Both the position numbers and the translations under genes were made by a program. Shown here piece after piece: positions 1-7,962 of a stretch of DNA of 22,388 bases (its first letter is position 1; each line of letters starts with the position of its first letter). Source of the DNA: a virus. The notes beneath the pieces were generated by a model. The model ran no database searches. It worked only from the letters and a program-made list of their open reading frames with translations, and had not been told where the DNA came from. The stretch spans positions 1 through 22,388 of the IMG/VR virus record IMGVR_UViG_3300025327_000163; one strand, given 5' to 3'.

Positions 1-144
1 ACGATCCGGCACCGCACTGATATCAACACGACCTGGCGAGTGCTCAAGAGCAGTGAAGCGTGGCAGATCATCTCTGTTGATCCTGTGCGCGATCAGCGGC
101 GCTATGTGGAGCTGGTCGTTGAGCGCGCGAAAGGCAGTGTGTGA
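1..144 (+). CDS. Head-tail joining protein, C-terminal part (partial)
   Basis: Frame 1 is open from the window edge to a TGA at 142-144, giving the last 47 residues of a protein whose start lies outside the window. The visible residues (RHRTDINTTWRVL, then a hydrophobic W-Q-I-I-S-V segment, then RRYVELVVERAKG) have the pattern of the SPP1 gp16/HK97 gp6-type head-tail adaptor family: short beta strands ending in a charged Y-x-E-L strand. Such proteins form the ring that connects the portal to the tail. Position supports this, because gp10-like and tail terminator genes follow directly, as in most siphoviruses. The family assignment is inferred from motif pattern and gene order, not from a search. 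Confidence 0.65.
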   Translation, partial: TIRHRTDINTTWRVLKSSEAWQIISVDPVRDQRRYVELVVERAKGSV

Positions 145-147
145 GAC

Positions 148-187
148 GGTGTCAGGTATCAAGTATCAGGTGTCAGGTATCAGGTGA
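148..187 (+). repeat. Short direct repeats between head-tail genes
   Basis: The 14-mer GGTGTCAGGTATCA occurs at 148-161 and again at 169-182 (21-nt period), with a shorter GTATCAGG copy between. The block fills almost the whole gap between the joining protein stop and the next start at 192 and leaves no good Shine-Dalgarno apart from AGGTG at 183-187. It is one of several low-complexity blocks at gene junctions in this window. Confidence 0.8.
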
Positions 188-191
188 ATGA

Positions 192-584
192 ATGGCAACG
201 AGTGGAAAACTCTCCTTAAATGGTCTGGCTAATTATCTCGAAGATCTTGCTCGAGCCGGCAAGGATGTGGATGCAGCTGCGCAGCGTGCTCTCGCGAAAG
301 GCGCTAATGAGATCCTGCCTGAAATGAAGACCCTGGTGCCCAAGGACACTCACAACCTGGAAGCCCATCTGAGCATCGAAGGACCTCACCAGGACGGCAA
401 TTTCTCTTATGTGGATATTGGCATCATCACGGCAGACAAAGAGACTGCCATTTATGGCAACGTGCAGGAGTATGGCTCATCGTCTGTCGCCGCCCAACCC
501 TACATCCGGCCTGCGCTGAAGAGCAGGAAGGCCAGGGCGATGCGAGCGATGAAGGAATCCTTGAAGTCTGAAGGCCTGGTATGA
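192..584 (+). CDS. HK97-gp10-like tail completion protein
   Basis: A 130-residue protein of the size and layout of HK97 gp10-like proteins: an N-terminal helical part with alternating A/R/K residues (AAAQRALAKGANEI), a central LVPKDTHNLEAHL segment resembling the family's VPVDTGxL motif (here PKDTHNL), and a C-terminal AAQPYIRPALKSRK segment matching the typical QP(F/Y)xRPAL ending. The family acts at the head-tail interface as a neck or tail-completion component. It follows the head-tail adaptor and overlaps the next gene by 4 nt (ATGA). The start at 192 is chosen because only weak signals exist upstream, in a repeat-rich leader. Confidence 0.8.
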   Translation: MATSGKLSLNGLANYLEDLARAGKDVDAAAQRALAKGANEILPEMKTLVPKDTHNLEAHLSIEGPHQDGNFSYVDIGIITADKETAIYGNVQEYGSSSVAAQPYIRPALKSRKARAMRAMKESLKSEGLV

Positions 585-916
585 CCACGATCTTCGAGCG
601 TGTGAAGACCGCCCTGACCACCATCAGTCCCGCAGTGCCCTTCTCATTGGCGCCCTACAAAGCCGGCACGCTGCCTGATACGTTTTTGGCTTACCAGTTG
701 ATCGTGAGCGTGCCCGAGCAGAATGCGGATGATGCGGAGATCGAGAGATCGCATCTGATCCAGGTATCCGTTTACAGCAAGGCGGGCCTGGTCTCGCTCC
801 CGGATGTGGATACGGTCATGCTTGCTGCCGGTTTTGAAAAAGGTCGTGAACGCCAGCTTCCCCAGGACCCGGAAACCGGTCACTATGGCCTGGCGAAAGA
901 ATACATATTTGTATAG
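581..916 (+). CDS. Tail terminator-like protein (DUF3168-type)
   Basis: A 111-residue protein starting in an ATGA overlap with the preceding gene, which implies translational coupling. It begins with an amphipathic helix (TIFERVKTALTTI), then a F-L-A-Y-Q-L-I-V strand, and in the middle ERSHLIQVSVYSKAG, resembling the 'x-Q-V-D-V-Y-S' strand of DUF3168/tail terminator proteins. It ends in a short strand (GLAKEYIFV). Such proteins cap the tail tube and set the head-proximal end of the tail. Assignment rests on size, strand pattern and position between the gp10-like gene and the major tail protein. Confidence 0.65.
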   Translation: MTTIFERVKTALTTISPAVPFSLAPYKAGTLPDTFLAYQLIVSVPEQNADDAEIERSHLIQVSVYSKAGLVSLPDVDTVMLAAGFEKGRERQLPQDPETGHYGLAKEYIFV

Positions 917-982
917 CAATAGCAACCCCGGCAAGAATTGACGAATGGTCAATTACTTGCCGGGGCAAAGGAGTAACAAGCT

Positions 983-1900
983 ATGACTGCATCAGGTGAA
1001 TACAAAAGCACACTAGGTCTGCGTGACCTCTATTATGCGCTGGTGACCCAGGACGATGCGAACGCGTATGCGGCTGGCACGCCCGTGTATGTGGCGCCAC
1101 TGATCACGGCGAGCCATGCACCGGCCAGCAATAGTCAAACCCAATACGCGGACGATGGTCCGTATGATGTGATGACCTCCGAAGGCGAGACGAAGATCGA
1201 TCTCGAAACCACCGGGATTCCCGTGCAGATCCTGGCCGCGCTGCTGGGCAAGACCTACGATGCGGCCACGGGCCGCATGTTCGATTTTGGGGCCACGCCT
1301 CCGGATGTAGCCTTGTCATTCCGCGCGATCAAATCCAATGGAAGTTATCGTTATTTCCAATACTTGAAAGGCAAATTCTCCGCGCCTTCGGAAGAGCAGA
1401 GCACCAAGACCGACACGCCGGAACCGAAGACGGCAAAGATCACCTTCACGGCGGTCAAGACGACCTACCAGTTTGATTTGATCGGAGATGCGTCCCTGAT
1501 GGACGGCGTCAAGCGCGTGGTTGGGGATGAAGATGCAAGCGGCTTCAGTGGAACCACGTGGTTCGCTTCGGTCCAGGTGCCTGTGGCTGGTTCTCCCGCT
1601 TCATTCACGTGCACGCCATCGCCTGCTGACGCTGCGACCGGTGTGGCTATAAGTGTGAGCCCGACGCTGACCTTCAGCAATCCCCTGGCGGGCAATGCCG
1701 AAAACGGGATCATCATTACGTCTGTGGCCGGTGTGCCGGTGGGTCTGGCCCGCACGATCAATGCAGCTCGCACGATCGTGACGCTCAACCCGGATTCGAA
1801 CTTGAGCGGGACGACGCAGTACCTGATCATCGTGCCGGGTGTGACCGATATCTATGGCCAGGCGCTGGCCAATACCGTCTACGATTTCACGACGACATAA
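983..1900 (+). CDS. Major tail (tube) protein with C-terminal Ig-like domain
   Basis: A 305-residue protein preceded by a clear Shine-Dalgarno (AAAGGAG at 967-973). Residues about 1-200 look like a phage major tail protein: beta-rich, with an ALVTQDD start region, a KIDLETTGI strand and a KITFTAVKTTYQF strand. Residues about 205-305 form a separate domain (TPSPADAATGVAISVSPTLT, then NPLAGNAENGI, then a YGQALANTVYDFTTT ending) that fits the SbsA/Big_5 Ig-like fold. Ig-like domains are common decorations on tail tube proteins and can bind cell-surface sugars. The gene lies directly upstream of the tail assembly chaperone pair, the standard place. The Ig-domain call is strong; the tube-protein call depends on gene order. 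Confidence 0.8.
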   Translation: MTASGEYKSTLGLRDLYYALVTQDDANAYAAGTPVYVAPLITASHAPASNSQTQYADDGPYDVMTSEGETKIDLETTGIPVQILAALLGKTYDAATGRMFDFGATPPDVALSFRAIKSNGSYRYFQYLKGKFSAPSEEQSTKTDTPEPKTAKITFTAVKTTYQFDLIGDASLMDGVKRVVGDEDASGFSGTTWFASVQVPVAGSPASFTCTPSPADAATGVAISVSPTLTFSNPLAGNAENGIIITSVAGVPVGLARTINAARTIVTLNPDSNLSGTTQYLIIVPGVTDIYGQALANTVYDFTTT

Positions 1901-1918
1901 CCCCGAAAGGCATCAGGC

Positions 1919-2254
1919 ATGGTTTCAGCACCGATCGAGCTGCACTTCTATGACGAAGACGATCAGATCGTCGCCACGCACTCACGCAACCGGATCCCGT
2001 CCTATCTGCTGGATATGGCCATCGACCTGCAATCTCAATTCACAGCAGATGACAATGGCAAGCAGAACACGGACGCGCTCTTCGATTTCATCGTGGAGTT
2101 TTACGGCGGCAAGTTCACACGCGATGAACTGAAGCAAAAGACCGATTTGATCGAATGCGTGAGCGTGGTGCGATCCATCATTGCCCGGGCCAGCGCGCTC
2201 ACGCTGGAGTTCGCCAAGGCAAACCCTCCGGTCCCATCTCCGAAGAAGAAATAG
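1919..2254 (+). CDS. Tail assembly chaperone (gpG-like), upstream frame
   Basis: A 111-residue protein between the major tail protein and the tape measure gene, where siphoviruses encode their G-type tail assembly chaperone. The body is acidic to neutral and helical, including DALFDFIVEFYGGKFTRDEL, a motif typical of Gram-positive-type tail chaperones (…FY…..FT.d.L). It ends in PVPSPKKK followed by TAG. The last codons lie over a heptanucleotide slippery site (2221-2227), and the -1 frame stays open to 2451, so a fraction of ribosomes should make the longer fusion described separately. These proteins coat the tape measure protein and recruit tube subunits during tail assembly. Confidence 0.75.
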   Translation: MVSAPIELHFYDEDDQIVATHSRNRIPSYLLDMAIDLQSQFTADDNGKQNTDALFDFIVEFYGGKFTRDELKQKTDLIECVSVVRSIIARASALTLEFAKANPPVPSPKKK

Positions 2255-2451
2255 ACGGAGATGGGAAATGGTTCTGGGATCTCAAATGCAGCCTGGTGGA
2301 GATGTTCCACTGGAGCCTGCGCGAGATCGATCTCACGGACATCGAAAGCCTGATCCCGTTTGTGTTTCATTATCTGCAGTGGAAGGAGGCGCGCGGCGGT
2401 GTGCGCCGTGGGAATGGGCGCGTCTATGCGGACCAGGTAGATTGGCTCTGA
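1919..2451 (+). CDS. Frameshifted tail assembly chaperone (gpGT-like), -1 fusion
   Basis: The predicted product joins 1919-2227 to 2227-2451 by a -1 shift, giving about 177 residues. The downstream frame has no start at a sensible position but has protein-like composition (GKWFWDLKCSLVEMFHWSL, then EIDLTDIESLIPFVF) and a YADQVDWL ending, resembling the T-type extension of tail chaperones in many siphoviruses. The heptamer A AAC CCT (X XXY YYZ form) lies in the correct zero frame at 2221-2227. The arrangement matches lambda gpG/gpGT and its many analogues. Shift efficiency cannot be read from sequence. Confidence 0.7.
2221..2227 (+). other. Predicted -1 ribosomal frameshift site AAACCCT
   Basis: In the zero frame of the upstream chaperone the codons read GCA AAC CCT. 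The heptamer A AAC CCT allows both P-site and A-site tRNAs to re-pair in the -1 frame (AAA, CCC). The zero-frame stop TAG follows 25 nt later, at 2252-2254, and the -1 frame continues to 2451. A second slip-prone run (GAAGAAGAAA) lies just before the stop but does not match the X XXY YYZ form in this frame. Confidence 0.65.
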
Positions 2452-2498
2452 CGATTTGCGATTTAGGATTTTTGATTTTCGATTGAGGATTGGCGATT
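2452..2498 (+). repeat. GATTT-rich low-complexity junction
   Basis: The gap between the chaperone stop and the tape measure start consists of degenerate repeats of GATTT/GATTTTTGA/CGATTGAGGATT, sharply more AT-rich than the flanking genes. The tape measure start codon ATG at 2499 is reached through this block, with a possible Shine-Dalgarno GAGG at 2485-2488. Confidence 0.7.
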
Positions 2499-4922
2499 AT
2501 GGCCGGTGAAGTAGAACGACTTTCAGGCAAACTCGGACTCGATACCACGGATTTTAAGGTTGCGCTGGGGGCTGCCAACCGGGAGCTGCGTGTCCTGGAG
2601 AGTGGATTCAAGGCATCCGCGGCCGCGCTGGGGGATTGGACCAAGGATGCCACGGGCCTGGAGAGCCGCGTCAAGAGCCTGACGGGGCAGATCGATATCC
2701 AGAAGTCGAAGGTGGATGCTCTGCGGGCGGAACATGAACGGCTGGTGGAGGCCAATGGCGCCAACAGCCGGGCCGCGCAGGATGCGGAGATCAAGCTCAA
2801 CAAAGAGACCGAGACGCTGGGTAAGATGCAGGTGGAGCTGAATGGTACCGAAGAAGCCCTGCAGGAGATGGAGAGCGGCGAGGAGGAAGCCGGCGATGCC
2901 GCGGAAGATATGGGGGAGCAGGTGGATGAGAGCGGCGCGAAGGTCGAAGGGTTCAAGGGCGTTCTGGCCGGTATGGGTGTGGTGGCGGCAGGCGTGGTGA
3001 CAGCAGTTGCTGCGGTGGGTGCGGCTGCCCTGGCTGCGGTGGCTGGGATCAGCGCGCTGGTCTTCAAGGCGTCGGAGGCTGCGGCAGAGCTGGTGGACAT
3101 GAGTGCCAAGACGGGGATCTCGACGACACGCTTACAGGAATTATCTTTTATCGGCGAGCAGGTGGGGACGAGTCTGGATACGATCACGGGCGCGCAGGCG
3201 CGGCTGGTGCGGTCGATGTTCTCGGCCACGGAGCAGCAGCAGAAGTTCGATGAGGCGCTTGCCGAAGGGAAGTCAGAAGACGAGATTCCGATCGGCGATC
3301 TGGCTGTGGCATTCAACACGTTGCGTGTGAGCACTATGGATGCCAACGGCGAACTGCGCGACAGCCAGGCCGTATTCGATGATGTGATCGACGCACTCGG
3401 AAAGATCCAGAATCCCACCGAGCGGGACGCGCTGGCCATGCAGATCTTTGGGAAGAGCGCACAGGAACTGAACCCGCTGATCAAGGCCGGATCGGATGAG
3501 ATGGCGCGGTTGGCCAAGGAGGCGCACGATGTCGGCGCGGTGATGTCCGAGGAGGACGTGGCCGCGCTGGAAGAGTTCGACGATACGATGGCAAGCGTGA
3601 AGGCAGGGATCAAGGGGATGCTGGGTTCGCTGGCTACCGAATTCCTGCCGATCTTCAAACAAGTGGCGGGTGGGCTGAAGGATTTATTCAAGTCAGAAGA
3701 CTTCAAGCGCAGAATACAGGAGTTTTCTCAGCTCCTGAAGGGCTTTGTCGAGGTGATGGGGGTCGTGCTGAAGCAGATCCTGAGCGGCGATATCAAGGGC
3801 GCGTTGACCACGATGTTTGGCGCTGATCGGGCAGACCAGCTGCTGAATCTGTTCAATGCGGTGCGGAGCTTTATTTTCGACACGCTGATCCCATTTATCA
3901 ACACGCATGGGGAGGCGATCAAATCGATCTTGATCGCGATCGTGGCGGGCCTGGCTGCCTTTGCGATCATCGGCACCGTCGTTGGCTGGATCACCGGTCT
4001 GATCGCCACGATCACGGCATTATCAGGTGCGTTTGTTGCGGCAGGGGGAGGGATCGCCGGGATCATTGCCATCCTGGGCGGCCCGGTGACACTGGTCGTT
4101 GCCGCAGTTGCCGCTGCCATAGCATTATTGGCGGCTGCCTGGGCCGGCAACTGGTTCGGGATCCGGGACACGCTGACGAAGATCTGGGAAGGTTTTCTGA
4201 AGCCAACGTTCGAGACTCTCAGGAACTGGCTTTCCGTGACGATCCCGGCAGTGCTCAGGGCACTCAGCAGTATGTGGACGGGGACATTACTGCCTGCGAT
4301 CCAGGCGGTATGGAGTTTTCTGAATGGCAGCATCTTTCCCCTGCTCCGGGCAATCGGCGAGTTCATCGGCGCGGTGTTCAATCTGTATGTGCGTGTGATG
4401 GCCGGGTTGTGGCAAAACGTACTGCTGCCGGCGCTGCAAGCGGCCTGGGGCTTCCTGGACGCGAATGTGTTCCCGATCTTCCGGGCGATCGGCGATTATA
4501 TTTCCGGAAAGCTGCAACCCATTTTTTCTACATTGGCTGGCTTTCTGAGGAGCAGCCTTACCCCTGCCTTCGAAGGGATTGCGAGAGCGATTGAGTCCGT
4601 GATTAGATTTCTGCAGGGGATGGCGGAAAGACTCAATAGCCTGAAGCTACCGACCTGGCTGACCCCGAGATCGCCTACACCGTGGGAAATCGGGCTGATC
4701 GGGATCAACGACGCCATGCGTGAGCTTAACAGCCAATTGCCTGTGATGGCGATGGGGCTGAACCAGGTGGCCTTCGCGGGCGCTTCGGGCGCGGGCGGTC
4801 CGTCGCAGATCTCGAACGCATCCACGCAGAATGATAATTTCGCTTTTTACGCACCGGTGATCGTGCAGGGGTCCACACCGCCGCAAAGTCTGGGCGCCAG
4901 GCTGAAGGGCCGCAGGTACTAA
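2499..4922 (+). CDS. Tape measure protein
   Basis: An 807-residue protein, the longest in the window. Residues about 50-130 form a charged coiled-coil region, 156-189 a long Ala/Val/Gly hydrophobic stretch, and 200-390 resemble the TP901-type tape measure core (MSAKTGISTTRLQEL, QIFGKSAQELNPLI). Residues 476-548 form a second strongly hydrophobic region. A roughly 45-residue imperfect repeat follows (W593 and W638, pattern W..LLPA.QA.W.FL…FP..RAIG.(F/Y)I). The protein sets tail length and probably enters the host envelope during DNA ejection. ATG 2499 is preferred to TTG 2490. The chaperone pair upstream and distal tail gene downstream fit the usual order. Confidence 0.93.
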   Translation: MAGEVERLSGKLGLDTTDFKVALGAANRELRVLESGFKASAAALGDWTKDATGLESRVKSLTGQIDIQKSKVDALRAEHERLVEANGANSRAAQDAEIKLNKETETLGKMQVELNGTEEALQEMESGEEEAGDAAEDMGEQVDESGAKVEGFKGVLAGMGVVAAGVVTAVAAVGAAALAAVAGISALVFKASEAAAELVDMSAKTGISTTRLQELSFIGEQVGTSLDTITGAQARLVRSMFSATEQQQKFDEALAEGKSEDEIPIGDLAVAFNTLRVSTMDANGELRDSQAVFDDVIDALGKIQNPTERDALAMQIFGKSAQELNPLIKAGSDEMARLAKEAHDVGAVMSEEDVAALEEFDDTMASVKAGIKGMLGSLATEFLPIFKQVAGGLKDLFKSEDFKRRIQEFSQLLKGFVEVMGVVLKQILSGDIKGALTTMFGADRADQLLNLFNAVRSFIFDTLIPFINTHGEAIKSILIAIVAGLAAFAIIGTVVGWITGLIATITALSGAFVAAGGGIAGIIAILGGPVTLVVAAVAAAIALLAAAWAGNWFGIRDTLTKIWEGFLKPTFETLRNWLSVTIPAVLRALSSMWTGTLLPAIQAVWSFLNGSIFPLLRAIGEFIGAVFNLYVRVMAGLWQNVLLPALQAAWGFLDANVFPIFRAIGDYISGKLQPIFSTLAGFLRSSLTPAFEGIARAIESVIRFLQGMAERLNSLKLPTWLTPRSPTPWEIGLIGINDAMRELNSQLPVMAMGLNQVAFAGASGAGGPSQISNASTQNDNFAFYAPVIVQGSTPPQSLGARLKGRRY

Positions 4923-4925
4923 TTA

Positions 4926-6881
4926 ATGCTGATCACGGTCAAGACGTTCAACGGGCACAACATCAATGACGGGTCCAATTACCGGGCCGTGCTGCAGAAC
5001 CCATACGGGATGCCGGATGCGACGCCTGTCTTCATCGAGCAGACGAACGCGGACGCGATCGACGCGGGACGGTATGCGGTGGGCGTGCAGAACAGGGTGC
5101 TGAGCATCAAGGTCCTGAACTATGCCAACCGCTATTCGTTGATCTCGCAGCTCAAGACCCGGTTCAAGCGAGGCACAGAGGGAGTCCTGGTTGTGACGTT
5201 TGCCGACGAGGGGGTAGATTACCAGATGAGCTGCCGGGCAGTGAACCTGGTGCAGGAGACGGAGTATTCGGACCGGTTCACGGCGGTCCTGCAAACCGGT
5301 GTGTCTGCATGGCGGGCAGCGATAGAGACGACGCAAGCGACATGGACCGCGACCGGCGCCACTGAAACTCAAAACATCAGCGTGGGCGGGAAGGATGAAA
5401 CTTTTTTGAGCGCGGATATTACGGTGGTCGCAGGTCCGGCGAGCGGGTACCTGTATCAGAATCTTTACCGGCTGCCGAACACGGTGCTGCTGACGCATGG
5501 ACTGATCCCCTGGTGCATCACCGTGAATACGGCTGCGCTGGTGACCGCGGGCAAGATGCAGGCGGATTGTGATGATCTGCGGATCGTGGATCTCAACACC
5601 GGGCAGGAGCTGAAGCGCTGGATCGCCAATCCAAACAATGCGTCCACCAAAGTCTGGGTCAATCTGAATCTGAGCCACCTTGGTCAGTTTGTCTTGCTGG
5701 ATGCGGTCGCATCGAGCGGAGATATCGAATATTTGCAGTTCGATCCTGTTTCCTTCGGTTATATCAATAAGCTGCCTCCCAGCGGCATCGTCTACCACGG
5801 CACGGAATGGTTTGCTTATAACAGCACGGACCCGGCAAACTGCAGGCTGTACATTGCCACGCGCGGTGTGTTCGGCACGACCCTGCAGGCGCACGCGGCG
5901 AGTGATGTTTTTTATTTCATCCAGTATCCTCTGCTGATGAAATACGGGAACGCGAGCGCGGCAGCTCCTTCTGCGACGGATGCGAATTATGATGACACGA
6001 AGCCGTTATTCAACCTGGCAAGCTCGAGCAATACCTCCTGGATATGGACGGCCAGTGATCTGTTCTATGACCCGGCGCATCCGAACCGGACGGGGGGCTG
6101 GACGTTTATCAAGCAGACGCTGGGTCCGGAAAGCGATGTTTTTTTTGTCAAACAGAATGCAGCCAGCGGCGATGCGGCGCTTGGATTCAAGATCGCCAGT
6201 TTCCAAAGCGGGTCGCTCTGGAAGGATGAAAATGTGGTCTTCAAGGGCGTGCTCTATCGGGCGACAGGTTTCACATCTGTTTCGATGACAGGGGATAAAT
6301 ACAGGAGCAATGATAACTGGATCGGGAACTCTCTTTTTGCGTTTTCGAATGTTGGGGGAATGCTCACGAAACGGTATCTTGTTCCGCTGTGGGCTGAAGC
6401 CACACCGGCAAGCGAGGACACATGGACCGCCTGGACGCATAACAGCGTTACTGTGACGCCCTACACGCTGCAGTCTCTTGAGTTCTGGTTCTGGGGCGGT
6501 TATGCCGGCGCTGAAAACGCATACGCGGCGAGCGAGATGTTGACCTGCACGGTGGTCTTTGATTCGACGTATATTCCGACAGGCACCTTCCTGGGCGAGG
6601 TGGGTAGTTATCCACTCGAGGTGACGCTCGAGAATGAGACGACCGGCGATGCGATCACGCTGAATTATGTAATGCTGATCGGCTCGACCTTTTCTCTTGA
6701 TGGAGAGAATCAGATTGTGCAATATAACGGGGTGAATGCCTTTGGCGCGGTGACAATGGATGACGAGGGACGCGCGGCCTATCTGCGGTTGCAGGGCGGC
6801 GTCACGAACACGATCCGGATCAGCGGGGATGATCTTGGTCAGTTGAGTATTGATCTGAGCTGGTACCGGAGGCGGTTGTGA
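4926..6881 (+). CDS. Distal tail protein (Dit-like) with long C-terminal extension
   Basis: A 651-residue protein directly after the tape measure protein (3-nt gap). Residues about 1-140 are beta-rich, with RYAVGVQNRVLSIKVLNY and an RFTAVLQTG strand that resemble Dit/minor tail N-terminal domains, which form the ring at the tail tip. The long remainder (about 145-651) is beta-rich, Thr/Ser/Trp-rich and without recognised motifs. It may carry carbohydrate-binding domains, as in 'evolved' Dit proteins. No strong Shine-Dalgarno is visible. The role is inferred mainly from position and from the N-terminal strand pattern. Confidence 0.65.
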   Translation: MLITVKTFNGHNINDGSNYRAVLQNPYGMPDATPVFIEQTNADAIDAGRYAVGVQNRVLSIKVLNYANRYSLISQLKTRFKRGTEGVLVVTFADEGVDYQMSCRAVNLVQETEYSDRFTAVLQTGVSAWRAAIETTQATWTATGATETQNISVGGKDETFLSADITVVAGPASGYLYQNLYRLPNTVLLTHGLIPWCITVNTAALVTAGKMQADCDDLRIVDLNTGQELKRWIANPNNASTKVWVNLNLSHLGQFVLLDAVASSGDIEYLQFDPVSFGYINKLPPSGIVYHGTEWFAYNSTDPANCRLYIATRGVFGTTLQAHAASDVFYFIQYPLLMKYGNASAAAPSATDANYDDTKPLFNLASSSNTSWIWTASDLFYDPAHPNRTGGWTFIKQTLGPESDVFFVKQNAASGDAALGFKIASFQSGSLWKDENVVFKGVLYRATGFTSVSMTGDKYRSNDNWIGNSLFAFSNVGGMLTKRYLVPLWAEATPASEDTWTAWTHNSVTVTPYTLQSLEFWFWGGYAGAENAYAASEMLTCTVVFDSTYIPTGTFLGEVGSYPLEVTLENETTGDAITLNYVMLIGSTFSLDGENQIVQYNGVNAFGAVTMDDEGRAAYLRLQGGVTNTIRISGDDLGQLSIDLSWYRRRL

Positions 6882-6882
6882 T

Positions 6883-6931
6883 TGGAAAGTGGAAAGTGGA
6901 AAGTGGAAAGTGGAGAGTGGAGAGTGGAGAT
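6883..6931 (+). repeat. Seven tandem heptamers (TGGAAAG/TGGAGAG)
   Basis: Four copies of TGGAAAG, two of TGGAGAG and a last TGGAGAT run without interruption from 6883 to 6931, directly after the distal tail gene stop. The block supplies a purine-rich GGAGA just before the TTG at 6931 and so may act as the ribosome binding region of the next gene. Copy-number change would move the GTG at 6889 in or out of frame with that gene. Confidence 0.9.
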
Positions 6932-7962
6932 TGAGCAGGATCGTGGTGTTTGATCTGAATAATTATGGTGTGGGGGAGTTTGCGGCCACTTGCAACCGCG
7001 GCTGGATGGTGTATGGGAATCCGGGCGTGAGCGGCGCGGGAGAGACGAGTGTGATCGTCCCTGACGACGTGGCTGCGCAAAACTGGCTGCAGTTGGGCAG
7101 GATGGTGCTGGTGCAGCATCCTAAGCTGCCAGCCTGGGCAGGGGTGATCGATACTCCCTGGAAGGCCACCCTTCCGGTGGAAGTGACGCTCTACAACGCC
7201 GAATATTTGTTTAGTTTGCGAAGCCCGGAGCAGGCCAAGGGGTTCGCAGGTTCCGTGCCGTTTATCGTGAGTGAAATGATGCGGCTCATGAACGAGCAGG
7301 AGCAGATGTATCTATCGCTGGGGAATGCGAGCGGCGACACCACGATCCACAAAGAGACTCTGGACCAGCGAACGATGTGGGATCAGCTTGTGCCGCTGCT
7401 GGAGAGATCTGGTTTCGAGATGATCCTGCGTCCGGAGCGCGGGCCGGGGCAGCAATTGCAGATCTATGTGGACGTGGGCCAGAGTCTGGGGACGGATACG
7501 GGTTTCCTGCTGCAGGACAGCGAGCAGGGTAAAAACATGACGGTGGTAGATGCCAGTGTGAGTGAGAGGATCGTTAACCGCGTGATGGGCGTGAGCGGGC
7601 AAAGCACGACGGAGGAACAGTTGCAGACGCAAGTCTTCGAAGAGCAGGCGTCGCAGAATATCTATCGGACACGGAGCGAGATCGTGCAGTTCCAAAATAT
7701 CGTGCAGCTTTCAACGCTCGAGGCATATACGCAGGCTTATCTGGCTTCTGCCCAAGAGCCTTACCTGGATCTGACCCTGGCTTGTATGGATGTGGGCGAT
7801 ACATTCCTTCATCTGCGGCCAGGCAGCCGGCTGCTGCTGCGCTCGTCCAATGTGTACCTGCCGGGCGGTGTGCGCGGCTGGACGGGCAGCGTGCGGGTGC
7901 TGGCAATGGTGTATGACGAGGATCAGAACGTGGTGCAGACGAAAGTGCGAGGTCTCCTGTGA
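6931..7962 (+). CDS. Tail hub/baseplate protein (ReqiPepy6 Gp37-like)
   Basis: 343 residues from TTG 6931 (a GTG at 6889 would add 14 residues encoded purely by the tandem heptamers, so I prefer TTG). The start SRIVVFDLNNYGVGEF, an early W-rich section (GRMVLVQHPKLPAWAGVI) and a central DQLVPLLERSGFEMILRP segment have the look of the siphovirus Gp37-like/Tal N-terminal 'hub' proteins that follow Dit and close the tail tip. The end overlaps the GTG start of the tailspike by 4 nt. No peptidase or lysozyme domain is visible. The function is inferred from order and overall pattern. Confidence 0.6.
   Translation: MSRIVVFDLNNYGVGEFAATCNRGWMVYGNPGVSGAGETSVIVPDDVAAQNWLQLGRMVLVQHPKLPAWAGVIDTPWKATLPVEVTLYNAEYLFSLRSPEQAKGFAGSVPFIVSEMMRLMNEQEQMYLSLGNASGDTTIHKETLDQRTMWDQLVPLLERSGFEMILRPERGPGQQLQIYVDVGQSLGTDTGFLLQDSEQGKNMTVVDASVSERIVNRVMGVSGQSTTEEQLQTQVFEEQASQNIYRTRSEIVQFQNIVQLSTLEAYTQAYLASAQEPYLDLTLACMDVGDTFLHLRPGSRLLLRSSNVYLPGGVRGWTGSVRVLAMVYDEDQNVVQTKVRGLL

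Noticed and set aside
2333-3706. A 457-residue open frame on the minus strand opposite the tape measure gene
   Set aside because: Ser/Ala-rich low-information translation produced by GC-skewed codons of the tape measure gene; it has no motifs and no ribosome binding site.
4923-5894. A 323-residue minus-strand frame opposite the distal tail gene
   Set aside because: Arg/His/Gln-rich translation typical of the antisense frame of a GC-rich gene; the plus-strand protein fits the tail order.
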